DNA from: Edaphobacter sp.
GTDB lineage: Bacteria > Acidobacteriota > Terriglobia > Terriglobales > Acidobacteriaceae
NCBI GenBank assembly: GCA_025462645.1
Contig: JAOAPB010000033.1
Span: 62,001-126,000, forward strand
Direction of reading: 5' to 3'
DNA: 64,000 nt
The notes under the pieces are model-generated. The model searched no databases. It saw only the letters and a list, made by a program, of their open reading frames with translations, and was not told where the DNA came from. The translations under genes were made by a program, and so were the position numbers. This document shows positions 18,907-28,423 of this stretch, piece by piece. Each line of letters begins with the position of its first letter. The stretch's first letter is position 1.

Positions 18907-19235
18907 GCAATCTCTTACTTTAACATGCCTGAAACCATCGCCTCACCCATGGCGTTCCAGTGCGTCTAACCCTCAGTTTTCTCACCACAGACGATCAACA
19001 TAAGTCACGATGTGACACAGCCGCGAGCCGCCCAGCAAAGCACCCGCGAAGGCCCATAAGAAGTACCCTATTTTGCGAGGTATCTTTGCAGCGAATGGTA
19101 TACTCACCCGAGCGCAACAGCCTGGCAGGCACCGCCCCAACAGGCAGCGTCCTCCCCATCTGCAACACTGGGGCAGGCGTGTACTCCGGCAAACGCCACA
19201 CTCTTCACGCTGTAAAGGACGCAAACGGAAGCAGC
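18907..19235. other. Intergenic leader upstream of the secretin gene
   Basis: The secretin frame is open back to 18960, but the residues encoded before 19236 are compositionally odd, so I treat this stretch as non-coding. It holds an extended -10 promoter candidate at 19096-19104. No other gene is evident between smpB and the secretin. Confidence 0.5.
19096..19104 (+). promoter_or_regulatory. Extended -10 promoter candidate for secretin/pseudopilin operon
   Basis: TGG followed by TATACT at 19099-19104 fits an extended -10 element. A well-spaced -35 is not obvious. Transcription from about 19111 would exclude the upstream in-frame starts at 18960 and 19095 and fits translation from 19236. Confidence 0.4.
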
Positions 19236-21662
19236 ATGGGTCGCGGGAACAATCTAATCAGCACATCATCGACATGCGCCATCCGGGCGCTCGCGCTCCT
19301 CCTCTTCGTCTGCTGCCTCGCAGGCGCGACCTCGGTTGCCGCACACGCGCAGTCAGCCAACACCTGGAACAAACGTGGACAGGACGCTGAGACCCGTCAG
19401 GACTATGACGCCGCCTACGAGGCCTACCGCCAGGCGATCCTGAAAAACCCGAAAGACCTTCGCTTCAAGGCTCACTACGAACGCATGAAGTTCCAGGCCG
19501 CCGTCGGCCACCTCGATCGCGGCCGAGTCCTCAAGCAGAGCGGCGATCTCACCGGCGCTCTGAACGAGTTCACCCGTGCCCTTCAGATCGACCCATCCAA
19601 CCAGGCGGCCCAGCAGGAGATCGACATCCTCTGGGGCCAACAGCCGCCTGGCGCGGCCGGCTCCACTCCACCGCCTCTGCCGCCATCCGGGCGGGACGAC
19701 ACCCTCAAGAACATCGGCTCCATCTCCGGCCCCGTCGAACTTAAACCCGTCTCCAACGACCCCATCACGCTCCACATGGTCGAAGATGTCAAGAACATCT
19801 ATCAGGCGATTGGCAAGGCAGCCGGACTCAACGTCCTCTTCGATCCTGACTACACCTCCAAGCGCATCCCTGTCGACCTCACCAATGTCACCCTCTTCGA
19901 CGCCCTTCACATCGTCGGTACCATCTCGGGGACCTTCTATAAGCCTGTAACATCCAACACCATCTTCGTCGCCCAGAACACCCGCACCAAGCGCACCGAT
20001 CTCGACTCGCAGGCCGTTCAGACCTTCTATCTCACCAACGCCAGCCAGCAGGCCGACGCCAACGAGATCCAGACCGCCCTTCGCAGCCTCCTCGACCCCA
20101 GCATCAAGATCAATCTCGTCCCCAGCCAGAACGCCATCGTCATGCGAGCCTCGCCGGACCAGCTTCTCCTCGCGCAGAAGCTCCTCAACGATCTCGATCG
20201 CGCCAAGCCCGAGGTGGTTGTCGATGTCGCCATCCTCGAGGTCAACCGCGACAAAGTGCGCAATATCGGCATCACCCTGCCACAGTCCGTTACCCTCACA
20301 CCTCAGGCGTCGCCGACCACTACGACCACCGGCTCCACCTCTACCACCGGTACCACGACCACCCCCTCTAACTTCACGCTCAACACCCTCGCCAACCTCA
20401 ACGCACAGAACTTCGCGGTTAGCATCACCGGGGGCACCCTCAACGCGCTGCTCACCGACAACGACACGCGCATCCTCCAGAATCCCCGCATCCGCGCTAC
20501 CGACGGACAGCGCGCGGACCTCAAGATCGGCTCGAGGATTCCCGTAGCCACCGGCTCCTATAACGCCGGAGTCTCTACCGGCGTAGGCAGCATCGGAGTC
20601 CAGACGCAGTTCCAGTATCTCGATGTCGGTGTCGAGATCGACATGACGCCCACCGTCCACTTCGACCGGCAGGTCACCCTCAAGCTCAAGATGGTGGTCT
20701 CGTCTCATAGCGGAGATGCGACCATCAGCGGTGTCGTCGAGCCCATCATCTCGCAGCGTACCGTCGAGCAGGTCATCCAGCTTAAGGATGGGGAACCCAG
20801 CATCCTCGCCGGAATCCTCACCAAGCAGGACATCAAAGGCATCAGCGGAACCCCTGGCCTCGGCGAGCTCCCCTTGCTCAAATACTTCTTCTCCTCCCAG
20901 TCCAAGGAGACCCAGCAGAACGAGATCGTCTTCCTGCTCATCCCTCACATCGTGCGTGAGTCTGTCCTCTCTCGCCTGAACACCCGCGCCATCGACACCG
21001 GCACCGGTCAGTCGGTCGAGCTCCACCGCGATACCGCGCAGCAGACCGATCTCGACAACTCCAGTCTCATTCACGCTGCTCCTCGCCCCACCGGCCCTGC
21101 CACCACGGCAGCCAATGCGGCGAACGCAATGGTGCAGCAGCTCAAGCAGCAGGCTCTGCCGCCCACCCAGCCCGATCCTGGTGTATTGCCCAGCGAGCCT
21201 GCCGTGCTCGGTCCAACTCAGGCACAGCCGCAAGCCGCTCCCGCCGGACCTCCGGTCAGCCTCACGGTTGTTCCAGCAAATGCCAATCAGACAGTCGGCA
21301 GTACCTTCCAGGTTGCTGTCATGCTCAATAACGCGCGCGACGTCTACTCCGTGCCGCTCCAGCTCCAGTTCAATCCGGCCGTCCTCCAACTCGTCAACGT
21401 CGACGCCGGGGATCTGCTCAGCCGCGACGGTCAGGCAGTCGCCATCGTCCACCGTGACGAAGGAAACGGCCTCGTCACCATCTCCACCTCCCGCCCACCC
21501 AACGTTGCCGGGGTCAATGGGCAGGGAAGCGTGGCCACTCTCACCTTCAAGGCCACTGCTGCCGGCGACTCCAATCTGGCCCTCGTCAAGGTTGGCGCTC
21601 GCAATAGTGTCCAGGCCAATCTTCCGGCCGTCGGTTCGCAGGCCGTGGTGCATGTGAAGTGA
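19236..21662 (+). CDS. Secretin (GspD/PilQ-like) with N-terminal TPRs and C-terminal cohesin domain
   Basis: Predicted outer-membrane secretin of a type II secretion or type IV pilus-like machine. From ATG 19236 the 808-residue chain starts with a signal peptide (hydrophobic LALLLFVCCLAGATSVA, cleavage near AHA-QS). It continues with TPR-like repeats (about 40-120), an STN/N0-type domain (about 165-235) and a NolW/N1-like domain. The secretin core contains LKIGSRIPVATG and, later, GILTKQDIKGISGTPGLGELP and EIVFLLIPHIV. After a Pro/Gln/Ala linker the last 125 residues form a cohesin-like beta domain (VPLQLQFNPAVLQLVNVDAGDLL). The GTG of the next gene overlaps its stop codon. Confidence 0.88.
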   Translation: MGRGNNLISTSSTCAIRALALLLFVCCLAGATSVAAHAQSANTWNKRGQDAETRQDYDAAYEAYRQAILKNPKDLRFKAHYERMKFQAAVGHLDRGRVLKQSGDLTGALNEFTRALQIDPSNQAAQQEIDILWGQQPPGAAGSTPPPLPPSGRDDTLKNIGSISGPVELKPVSNDPITLHMVEDVKNIYQAIGKAAGLNVLFDPDYTSKRIPVDLTNVTLFDALHIVGTISGTFYKPVTSNTIFVAQNTRTKRTDLDSQAVQTFYLTNASQQADANEIQTALRSLLDPSIKINLVPSQNAIVMRASPDQLLLAQKLLNDLDRAKPEVVVDVAILEVNRDKVRNIGITLPQSVTLTPQASPTTTTTGSTSTTGTTTTPSNFTLNTLANLNAQNFAVSITGGTLNALLTDNDTRILQNPRIRATDGQRADLKIGSRIPVATGSYNAGVSTGVGSIGVQTQFQYLDVGVEIDMTPTVHFDRQVTLKLKMVVSSHSGDATISGVVEPIISQRTVEQVIQLKDGEPSILAGILTKQDIKGISGTPGLGELPLLKYFFSSQSKETQQNEIVFLLIPHIVRESVLSRLNTRAIDTGTGQSVELHRDTAQQTDLDNSSLIHAAPRPTGPATTAANAANAMVQQLKQQALPPTQPDPGVLPSEPAVLGPTQAQPQAAPAGPPVSLTVVPANANQTVGSTFQVAVMLNNARDVYSVPLQLQFNPAVLQLVNVDAGDLLSRDGQAVAIVHRDEGNGLVTISTSRPPNVAGVNGQGSVATLTFKATAAGDSNLALVKVGARNSVQANLPAVGSQAVVHVK

Positions 21663-22168
21663 TCGCTCGAAACAAGCCGGATATCCTATCCTTTGCGGCT
21701 CCGTCCCAAAGGATAGCCTCCACCAGCCCCCAGGCGGGCCTCACCCTCATCGAACTCATCATCACCGTAGCTATTGTCTCCCTGCTCGCCACCGCCGCCA
21801 TTCCCATCGCCCGCTTCCAGGTCAAGCGCATCAAGGAGCGTGAGCTCCGCCGCGATCTATGGGAGATGCGCGATGCCATCGACCACTATAAGGATGCCGC
21901 GGAAAGAGGTGGAATAATGACCAAGGCCGATAGTTACAACTATCCCCCCGACCTGGAGACCCTCGTCAACGGAGTCGATATCCAGGGCAAGAAGGTCAAG
22001 TTCCTTCGTCGCATCCCCGTCGATCCCATGACCGGAACCACCGATTGGGGACTCCGCTCCAACCAGGACGACCCCGGCTCCGACTCCTTCGGTGGCCAGA
22101 ACGTCTTCGACGTCCACACCAAGAGTCAGGGCACCGCCCTTGACGGGACAAAATACTCCACATGGTAG
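21659..22168 (+). CDS. Type II secretion / type IV pilus-like major pseudopilin (GspG-like)
   Basis: A short leader is followed by the prepilin peptidase site Gly27 before LTLIELIITVAIVSLLATA, with the essential Glu at +5 (residue 32). The long hydrophobic helix, the conserved DLWEMRDAIDHYK segment and the proline-containing loop RRIPVDPMTGT match the GspG/pseudopilin fold. The start is GTG at 21659, overlapping the secretin stop as GTGA and implying translational coupling. The C-terminus ends KYSTW, like the next gene. The fibre subunit role is inferred from family membership. Confidence 0.88.
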   Translation: MIARNKPDILSFAAPSQRIASTSPQAGLTLIELIITVAIVSLLATAAIPIARFQVKRIKERELRRDLWEMRDAIDHYKDAAERGGIMTKADSYNYPPDLETLVNGVDIQGKKVKFLRRIPVDPMTGTTDWGLRSNQDDPGSDSFGGQNVFDVHTKSQGTALDGTKYSTW

Positions 22169-22581
22169 CCATGCCTGAATCCCGTATCGCACGATCTGCA
22201 GAGAGAGGTTTCACCCTCCTCGAGCTCATGATCGTCATGGTCGTCATAGGCCTGCTCGCCGCCATCGCCATCCCCTCCTACACCAATAACATCCGCAACG
22301 CCAAAGAAGCTGTCTTACGCGAAGACCTGCACACCATGCGCACCGCCATCGACTCATACACCGTCGACAAGCAGAAGGGCCCCCAAAGCCTCGACGATCT
22401 CGTCCAGGCCGGCTATCTCAAGGTAATGCCCCAGGACCCCTTCACCCACCGCACCGACACATGGATTCCCGTCGAGGGCGACACCATGATCACCACCGAC
22501 CAGACTCAGCCGGGCATCACCGACGTCCACTCCGGGGCCCAGCAGACCTCCTCCGAAGGCACCGCATATTCAACATGGTAA
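22162..22581 (+). CDS. Second GspG-like pseudopilin
   Basis: Prepilin with leader ending Gly16, then FTLLELMIVMVVIGLLAAIA and Glu at +5. The body has LREDLHTMRTAIDSYTVDK and KVMPQDPFTHR, typical of GspG-type pilins. It overlaps the preceding gene by 7 nt, with another possible ATG at 22171. The shared ending YSTW points to duplication from its neighbour. Assembly ATPase (GspE/PilB), platform protein and prepilin peptidase are not in this window and must be encoded elsewhere if the system works. Confidence 0.88.
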   Translation: MVAMPESRIARSAERGFTLLELMIVMVVIGLLAAIAIPSYTNNIRNAKEAVLREDLHTMRTAIDSYTVDKQKGPQSLDDLVQAGYLKVMPQDPFTHRTDTWIPVEGDTMITTDQTQPGITDVHSGAQQTSSEGTAYSTW

Positions 22582-22712
22582 GACCAGGGAACCCCAGAGA
22601 TCGCATGATCTTAGATGCCTGTTGTTAGGGCTCACAAAAAGAGCGCATACTAGTCCAATAAAGTATCGAGCTGCATCCAGACAACAGGAAGCGGCCCACC
22701 AGGAGAAATCCC

Positions 22713-23867
22713 ATGCGTCCCGTCACGCACCTCGGTCTAGCCGCCCTCATTGCTATCTCGACCTTCTCCTACGCTCAGGCTCCTGCGAACGTCCCGGTCG
22801 AAACCCCTCTGCCGAAGACCCCCGACACCAGCAAGCAGCCCACCCCGGAAGAGAACAAGGCCGCCGCCGCTACCGCCAAGGCGAAGACTGACTCGCTCCC
22901 CTCTCCCGGCGAGGCCCTCGACCCTCACATCAAGTCCGGCAGCGAAGACGACGTCAACGCCGTCGGCAACCGTAATATCGGCGGCCGAGGCATGGGCAAC
23001 TGGTACTCCACCGACTGGGAGATCCGCAACGGCAAGGCCTACTCCATGGAGATCGAGAAGTCCGCCCACATGGTCACCGATCCCGTCGTCGTCGAGTACG
23101 TCAACCGCATCGGCCAGAACATCGTCAAGAACTCCGACTGCAAGGTGCCCTTCACCATCAAGGTCATCGACTCCGACGAAATTAACGCCATGGCCCTTCC
23201 GGGAGGCTTCTTCTACGTCAACTCCGGCCTTATCCTGGCCGCCGACGAGGAGGCCGAGCTAGCCGGAGTCATGGCCCACGAGACCGCCCACGTCTGCGCC
23301 CACCATGCCGCCCGTCAGCAGACCAAGATGAACTACGCCCAGATCGGCTCCATCCCGCTGATCATCTTTACCCAGGGCACCTGGACTGGCTACGGCATCT
23401 ACGAGGCCAGCCAGCTCGCGATCCCGATCACCTTCCTCAAGTTCTCGCGCATCGACGAGGGCCAGGCCGACTGGCTCGGCCTCCAGTACATGTACAAGGC
23501 CGGCTACGACCCGCAGGCCTTCATCCAGTTCTTTGAGAAGATCGACGCTCTCGAGAAGCACAAGCCCGGCACCCTCTCCAAGGTCTTCTCCGATCACCCC
23601 CAGACTCCCGATCGCATCGCCCGCTCCGAGGACGAGATCGCGACCATCATGCCTGCAAAGCCTGACTACGTCGTCACGACCTCCGAGTTCGACGACGTAA
23701 AAACCCGCCTCGCACGCATCGAGAACAAGCGCAAGCTCAACGACAAGGGCAAGGACAACAAGCCCACTCTCCGCCGCGCAGGCAGCGGCAACAACGACCC
23801 CAACAATCCCAGCGGCAACGGCTCCAGCACCGGTGATGACCGCCCAACGCTAGGTCGCCGCAACTAG
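22713..23867 (+). CDS. Exported M48 family metallopeptidase
   Basis: The signal peptide (LGLAALIAISTFSYAQA) sends the protein to the periplasm. The zinc site is HETAH at residues 189-193 (in VMAHETAHVCAHHAARQ) with the downstream Glu about residue 249 in DEGQADWLGLQYM, as in M48 (BepA/YfgC/HtpX-like) peptidases. A short hydrophobic segment follows HExxH (GSIPLIIFTQG). The C-terminal tail is low-complexity and Gly/Asn-rich. Unlike BepA, no clear TPR domain follows. An envelope quality-control role is plausible but inferred. AGGAGA precedes the ATG. Confidence 0.9.
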   Translation: MRPVTHLGLAALIAISTFSYAQAPANVPVETPLPKTPDTSKQPTPEENKAAAATAKAKTDSLPSPGEALDPHIKSGSEDDVNAVGNRNIGGRGMGNWYSTDWEIRNGKAYSMEIEKSAHMVTDPVVVEYVNRIGQNIVKNSDCKVPFTIKVIDSDEINAMALPGGFFYVNSGLILAADEEAELAGVMAHETAHVCAHHAARQQTKMNYAQIGSIPLIIFTQGTWTGYGIYEASQLAIPITFLKFSRIDEGQADWLGLQYMYKAGYDPQAFIQFFEKIDALEKHKPGTLSKVFSDHPQTPDRIARSEDEIATIMPAKPDYVVTTSEFDDVKTRLARIENKRKLNDKGKDNKPTLRRAGSGNNDPNNPSGNGSSTGDDRPTLGRRN

Positions 23868-24002
23868 GCTGATTAGCTCGACTAGCTGCTGATTTTTATA
23901 GTTCGATTAGCTACATAGTGCAGAGGCTTGTCACCGTTGCTGGTTCTCCATACTGCTCGCTACCCGCCCCATTCTCCTCCAAAACCCCGGTAAAATACCC
24001 CT

Positions 24003-24425
24003 ATGACCACCGAGAAGACCACGGGCTACACCGACGACCACGCCAAATCTGGCCTCGCCACCAAATTCCCAGCAATCGAGACCTGGCCGAACCAGTTCAA
24101 GGCCTACGAGATCCTAGTCGACGACCCCGAGTTCACCAGCGTCTGCCCCAAGACCGGCCTACCCGACTTCGGCCGCCTCACCATTCGCTACATGCCCCGC
24201 GAGCGCTGCATGGAGCTCAAGAGCCTCAAGGAATACCTCTTCACCTATCGCAACCTGGGCATCTTCCAGGAGAACATCGTCAACCAGGTCCTCGACGACG
24301 TAGTCAAAGCGACCGATCCCATCTGGGTCAAGGTAGTCGGCGACTTCCGCCCCCGCGGAGGCATCTCGACCATCGTTGAAGCCTTCTACCCCCGCCCCAA
24401 AGACTCCAAAGGCCCCTTGGGCTGA
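24003..24425 (+). CDS. queF: NADPH-dependent 7-cyano-7-deazaguanine reductase
   Basis: Cytosolic enzyme reducing preQ0 to preQ1 in queuosine biosynthesis, tunnelling-fold type. The catalytic Cys is about residue 48 in SVCPKTGLPDFG, with the general-acid Asp seven residues later, and the NADPH-binding ELKSLKEYLF motif follows. The 140-residue length is that of the short (YkvM-type) QueF. No other queuosine gene is nearby. I saw no convincing preQ1 riboswitch in the 135 nt upstream. Confidence 0.95.
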   Translation: MTTEKTTGYTDDHAKSGLATKFPAIETWPNQFKAYEILVDDPEFTSVCPKTGLPDFGRLTIRYMPRERCMELKSLKEYLFTYRNLGIFQENIVNQVLDDVVKATDPIWVKVVGDFRPRGGISTIVEAFYPRPKDSKGPLG

Positions 24426-24532
24426 CGGGCAACGATAAAACTTAAATCGTCGTTCTGACCATGAGCGTAGTCGAAGGGAAGAACCCGCATCTCACCCATG
24501 TCGCCACAGATACTGAATGATCCACTTGTACC

Positions 24533-24593
24533 GATTGCCCATCTTCGGCGCGGCCCCATCGCGCCTAAGGTGGGCAATCGCGCAAAGCGCGAT
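24533..24593. repeat. Two adjacent palindromes between convergent queF and iorB-like genes
   Basis: The larger hairpin has 20-nt arms (24533-24552 and 24560-24579) with two mismatched positions and a 7-nt loop. Directly abutting is a perfect 7-bp palindrome, ATCGCGC (24577-24583) and GCGCGAT (24587-24593), with an AAA loop. Upstream, 24450-24487 carries a TTCTGA...GAGCGTAGTCGAAG-like string resembling short dispersed repeats in such genomes. The element probably serves as a bidirectional terminator and may be a REP-like unit. Confidence 0.55.
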
Positions 24594-24642
24594 CTGTTTC
24601 TCACGCGGTGACTGGCACCCTTTCCTTCTATTGACCTTCTTT

Positions 24643-26919
24643 CTAAATCGTGTACCCCACGCGCTTAAAAGGCATGGTGCGCACCCTCTCACCGGTAGCC
24701 GCGAAGATGGCGTTGCCCAGTGCTGCGGCCAGAGGCGGCACACAGGGTTCACCTAACCCAGCGGGGCGGAAATCCGACTGGATAAAGTGGACCTCCACCG
24801 GGGGGGCGCTGCTCATCCTCAAAAGCGGATACTCGGCGAAGTTCGTCTGTTGGATGCGGCCTTGCTCAACATTGATCTCCAATCCCATGGCGGTAGACAG
24901 TGCGTCGATAGAGCCGCCCTGAGCCTGGTTCTCGGCGCCGCTCATATTGATGATGGGGCCGATGTCGGAGACGACCGTGATCTTGTGGACAGTGACGTGT
25001 TTCTTCGCGTCAACGCTCAGTTCGACAGCCTCGGCGACATGACCACCGTAGGAGCAAGCGAAGGCGATGCCCAACCCGCGCCCGGAAGGCAGCTTCTTGC
25101 CCCAACCCGACTTCTCTGCTGCCATCTTGAGCACACCGGCAGCCCGAGTGGGATTGAAGCTGCGGCTGGGATCGGGAGCAGGCCCTGAGGTTGGAGCGAG
25201 AGGCCGGGCGAACCACTCCAGAAGGAACTCCACGTGGTCGCGCCCTGCCGCCACCGATAGTTCATGCAGGAAGCTCCCCGCCACGAACATCTGAACGTTG
25301 TCCGTAGGAGCGCGCCAGGGACCGCACGGAATCTGCAACGGCATCAGGCTGACGGCATAACGCACGTTGGGCGCCATGTCAGTGGGGAAGCTGTTGTTGC
25401 TGCGCCCACCCCCTGACACAGGACGAGTGCCATCGACAGAGAAGGAGACGAGATGGTTCTGCACGGCCGTCAGCTTGCCCGACTTATCGACCGCGCCCTT
25501 CAAGAAGTGATAACCGCCTGCGCGGAAGAAGTCGTGGGCGAAATCGTCCTCGCGCTTCCATTGCAGCTTGACCGGAGCGTTGACCTTCAAGGCGATGGCC
25601 GCGGCCTCGCACATATAGTCGTTCATAAGCCGGCGGCCAAAGCCGCCTCCGGCGCGGGTCTGGTGAACGGTCACCTTGTCTTCAGGCAACTTCAGCATAT
25701 CGGCGACGGTCTTCAGGCCCCGGTCTGCCTGCTGGCTGGGCGTCCATATCTCCATGGTGCCGTCATGCCACCATGCGGTGCTGTTCTCCGGTTCCAGTTG
25801 CTGATGCGAGACCATGGCGTAATCGTAGGACGCCTCGACCACCTTGGCGGCGGAGACAAAAGCTGCATCGACATCGCCCACATTGTCGGCGGGGGCAGGC
25901 ATCTTGGCCGCAATCTCCTTGGCCTTGGCCGCCGCCTGGGTCAGCGAGTCTTTGGATGCGCTGCTTTCATCCCACTCTACCTTCAGCGCGGCCTTCGCTT
26001 TAAATGCCTCCCACGTAGACTTGGTTATGATCGCAACGCCCGGCATGACCTCGAGCGGATTGCCGGTGCCATCGAGGACAAAGGCGTCAACCACGCCCGG
26101 CATCTTTTTAATTTCGTCCAGATTGGCGCTCTTCACTTTGCCGCCGACGGCAGGACACTTGACGTAGTTGGCATACAACATCCCGGGCATCTGCACATCG
26201 ATGCCGAACAGAGGCTTGCCGGTGACAACCTTGTGATTGTCGACTCCGGTATAGCGCTTGCCCAGCAACTTGTACTCGGCACGTGTCTTCAGAGGCACCT
26301 TGGTCGCATCCGGCACAGGCTCGGCTGCAGCCGCTTTGGCCAAGGCACCATAGGACAGCTTGCGGCCAGAAGATTTGTGACTGACGCAGCTGGAAGCGGC
26401 GTTGCATTCACTCGCCGGCACGTTCCACTGCTTCGCCGCCGCACTCACCAGCATGGCGCGCGCGGTAGCGCCGGCCTGGCGCAACTGGTCCCATCCGCGC
26501 GGTATCGAGGTGGATCCGCCCGCACCCTGATAGCCATAAACCTTGGGATTGATCGGCGCCTGATCGACCTTGACTGTCTTCCAGTCCGCATCGAGTTCCT
26601 CAGCGATGATCAGGCCGAACGCTGTCTTGATGCCTTGGCCGATCTCCGGCCCCTTGGAAAAGAGCGTGACCGTGTTATCCGGCGCAATCCGCACGAAAGC
26701 ATTCAGCGTATTGGATTCCGTCGGCTTGTGCCCATCAGCCGCCCGGGCAACGCGCGTATCGAGATTGAAGGCCAGCACCAGTCCGCCGCCGGCAAATCCA
26801 GCCAGCTTCATAAAAGATCGACGCCCCATCGTCGCAACCGGTGGCGAGATCGTCTCGACCTCCGCGATCAGGGCCTGCAGATCGGCATCATATTGCGCGA
26901 ATGTATTAGCGATGGGCAT
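24643..26919 (-). CDS. iorB: Molybdopterin-binding large subunit, isoquinoline 1-oxidoreductase beta-like
   Basis: Xanthine-dehydrogenase-family molybdenum hydroxylase subunit (758 residues) that oxidises aromatic N-heterocycles or aldehydes. The N-terminus has a twin-arginine motif at residues 33-34 ([15 protein letters not shown]), so the folded complex is probably exported through Tat. Landmarks include [16 protein letters not shown] in the molybdopterin-binding domain and [14 protein letters not shown] near the C-terminus, with the active-site Glu. It overlaps its partner iorA by 14 nt with a ribosome site (AAGGGAGA) inside iorA. The true substrate is not known, and the gene name is by family resemblance. 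Confidence 0.87.
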   Translation of the reverse strand: MPIANTFAQYDADLQALIAEVETISPPVATMGRRSFMKLAGFAGGGLVLAFNLDTRVARAADGHKPTESNTLNAFVRIAPDNTVTLFSKGPEIGQGIKTAFGLIIAEELDADWKTVKVDQAPINPKVYGYQGAGGSTSIPRGWDQLRQAGATARAMLVSAAAKQWNVPASECNAASSCVSHKSSGRKLSYGALAKAAAAEPVPDATKVPLKTRAEYKLLGKRYTGVDNHKVVTGKPLFGIDVQMPGMLYANYVKCPAVGGKVKSANLDEIKKMPGVVDAFVLDGTGNPLEVMPGVAIITKSTWEAFKAKAALKVEWDESSASKDSLTQAAAKAKEIAAKMPAPADNVGDVDAAFVSAAKVVEASYDYAMVSHQQLEPENSTAWWHDGTMEIWTPSQQADRGLKTVADMLKLPEDKVTVHQTRAGGGFGRRLMNDYMCEAAAIALKVNAPVKLQWKREDDFAHDFFRAGGYHFLKGAVDKSGKLTAVQNHLVSFSVDGTRPVSGGGRSNNSFPTDMAPNVRYAVSLMPLQIPCGPWRAPTDNVQMFVAGSFLHELSVAAGRDHVEFLLEWFARPLAPTSGPAPDPSRSFNPTRAAGVLKMAAEKSGWGKKLPSGRGLGIAFACSYGGHVAEAVELSVDAKKHVTVHKITVVSDIGPIINMSGAENQAQGGSIDALSTAMGLEINVEQGRIQQTNFAEYPLLRMSSAPPVEVHFIQSDFRPAGLGEPCVPPLAAALGNAIFAATGERVRTMPFKRVGYTI

Positions 26920-27394
26920 TGTTGTCTCCCTTCGTCTCGGCTTGAGAGCCGGCAGCCTGATGAATCGCCGCCTTGATGCGGTTATACGTGGCGCAGCGGC
27001 ATAGATTGCCTGACATCCCTGCGACGATCTGATCGTCGCTGGGCTTGGGGTGCTGCGCCAGCAGCGACGCCGCGCTCAGGATCTGTCCGCCTTGGCAATA
27101 GCCGCACTGGGCAACGTCCAGGTCGATCCAGGCCTGTTGCAGCGCGTGCAGTTTGTCGCTCTCCCCCAGTCCTTCGATCGTTGTGATGCTGCCCGTCGCC
27201 TGGGACACTGGAGTCAGGCAGGAGCGGATCGCGCGGCCGTCCATAAGCACGGTGCATGCACCACACATACCTATTCCGCAACCGTACTTCGTGCCTTTCA
27301 GGTCGAGCGTGTCGCGAAGCACCCAAAGTAGCGGCGTGTCGTCTGCGGCGTCGACCGTTTGAGGTTTCCGATTGATGTTGAGCTGGAATGGCAT
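26906..27394 (-). CDS. iorA: (2Fe-2S)-binding small subunit, isoquinoline 1-oxidoreductase alpha-like
   Basis: Electron-transfer subunit with two [2Fe-2S] sites. The plant-type ferredoxin domain carries Cys residues in [17 protein letters not shown] and a further downstream Cys. The C-terminal helical domain carries [12 protein letters not shown] and [15 protein letters not shown]. The 162-residue length is normal. There is no Tat motif of its own, so it would be co-exported with the large subunit. GAGGTGA precedes the ATG. No cytochrome partner or MoCo-insertion chaperone (XdhC-like) is adjacent. It is divergent from the ArsR operon at 27639, across about 245 nt. Confidence 0.9.
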   Translation of the reverse strand: MPFQLNINRKPQTVDAADDTPLLWVLRDTLDLKGTKYGCGIGMCGACTVLMDGRAIRSCLTPVSQATGSITTIEGLGESDKLHALQQAWIDLDVAQCGYCQGGQILSAASLLAQHPKPSDDQIVAGMSGNLCRCATYNRIKAAIHQAAGSQAETKGDNNAHR

Positions 27395-27602
27395 TTTGAT
27401 TTCACCTCAAGAACATGGAGAAGTAATACGTCAAACCGAACGAAAAAGAGAATGGTCGCTGACCAATTATCACCTGTATTAGACATTTTTTCTCGAATGC
27501 CACGAATGTAACGCAAATTTTTTCTGGGACGAACGCCTTGCGCTCTTCATCGATGATGCGGTCGCCAGTCTACGACAGAACGACGATGGTGTTACGTCTC
27601 TC

Positions 27603-27634
27603 TTGACAAACCATAACCTAACGGTTATGGTTTG
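27603..27634 (+). promoter_or_regulatory. Promoter with overlapping palindromic operator of the ArsR-type operon
   Basis: TTGACA (27603-27608) and TATGGT (27626-27631) are spaced by 17 nt, a near-ideal sigma-70 promoter. A perfect 12-bp inverted repeat, CAAACCATAACC (27607-27618) and GGTTATGGTTTG (27623-27634) with a 4-nt spacer, covers the spacer and the -10. Binding of the regulator encoded next would block RNA polymerase, so autorepression is likely. The predicted start site falls at about 27638, right before the GTG start codon. Confidence 0.75.
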
Positions 27635-27638
27635 TTGC

Positions 27639-27965
27639 GTGAAGCCGGCCAATGCCAATCACGTCTTCCGTGCTCTTGCCGACCCGACCCGCAGGTCCAT
27701 CTTCGAGGAGTTGACCCGGCAGGGCGAACAGACCGTCCACGCATTGACTCGCTATGCGGGCGTGTCCCAGCCTGCTGTCTCCAAGCACCTGACGGTGCTG
27801 AAGAGGGCAAAGCTGGTACGGCATCGCCGCGAGGGACGCGAAACTCACTATCGCGCGCAGCCTGATGCGCTGGCGCCAATGGTGGGCTGGCTGCGTCACT
27901 ACGGTGCCTTCTGGAGCGACCGGTTTGACCGTCTTGAAGGACTTCTGGAAAGGATGGAACCATGA
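27639..27965 (+). CDS. ArsR/SmtB family winged-helix transcriptional regulator
   Basis: A protein of about 108 residues with the ArsR-type winged helix: FRALADPTRRSIFEEL, then recognition helix VSQPAVSKHLTVLKRAKLV and wing RREGRETHYRAQ. The pattern without metal-binding Cys pairs, and the downstream SRPBCC partner, fits the SdpR-like subgroup. The frame extends upstream to 27603, but the promoter and operator occupy that DNA, so I place the start at GTG 27639, which would make the mRNA leaderless. ATG 27627 is the alternative. The stop overlaps the next ATG (ATGA). Confidence 0.85.
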   Translation: MKPANANHVFRALADPTRRSIFEELTRQGEQTVHALTRYAGVSQPAVSKHLTVLKRAKLVRHRREGRETHYRAQPDALAPMVGWLRHYGAFWSDRFDRLEGLLERMEP

Positions 27966-28423
27966 ATGATCCAGTAACCATGAGCAATACAGCAGAGGGG
28001 AGCAATCCAGCAGAGAGTACTCGTACCCTTGTGATCGAGAGGGTATTCCCCCACCCGCCAGAAAAGCTGTGGCGCGCGCTCACCGAGAGCCCGATCGTCG
28101 CGCAGTGGCTGCTGAGGAATGACTTCGAACCGGTGGTCGGGCGAAAGTTCCAGTTTCGATCCGAACCCATGCCGCAGTGGGATGGTGTTATCGACTGTGA
28201 GGTGCTCGTCGTCGATCCCTTAAAACAACTCTCCTATAGCTGGGGCGCTTTAGGGCTCGACTCCGTTGTGCTGTTCACCTTGACCCCGGCGGAGGGCGGC
28301 ACCCACCTTCGCATGGAGCACTCCGGCTTCCGTCCCGATCAGCAGCAAGCTTATGGTGGCGCAAAATACGGCTGGCAGAGATTCTTCGACAACCTGGAGC
28401 GTGTCGTTGGGGGGTTGAAATGA
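27962..28423 (+). CDS. SRPBCC (AHSA1/START-like) domain protein
   Basis: A 153-residue protein with the Bet v1-like hydrophobic-cavity fold: IERVFPHPPEKLWRALTE at the start, then QLSYSWGA and a C-terminal helix in GWQRFFDNLERVV. Such AHSA1-type proteins are commonly encoded directly behind ArsR regulators. Their ligands are mostly unknown. It is translationally coupled on both sides through ATGA overlaps with the regulator and the DoxX-like gene. Confidence 0.88.
   Translation: MNDPVTMSNTAEGSNPAESTRTLVIERVFPHPPEKLWRALTESPIVAQWLLRNDFEPVVGRKFQFRSEPMPQWDGVIDCEVLVVDPLKQLSYSWGALGLDSVVLFTLTPAEGGTHLRMEHSGFRPDQQQAYGGAKYGWQRFFDNLERVVGGLK

Noticed and set aside
19353..21653. A 766-codon open frame on the strand opposite the secretin
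   Set aside because: It mirrors the secretin codons; its composition is dominated by Asp/Glu/Gly/Val from reversed GC-rich codons, and it has no ribosome site or known motif.
25453..26976. A 507-codon frame opposite the iorB-like gene
   Set aside because: Shadow of a gene with clear Mo-hydroxylase motifs.
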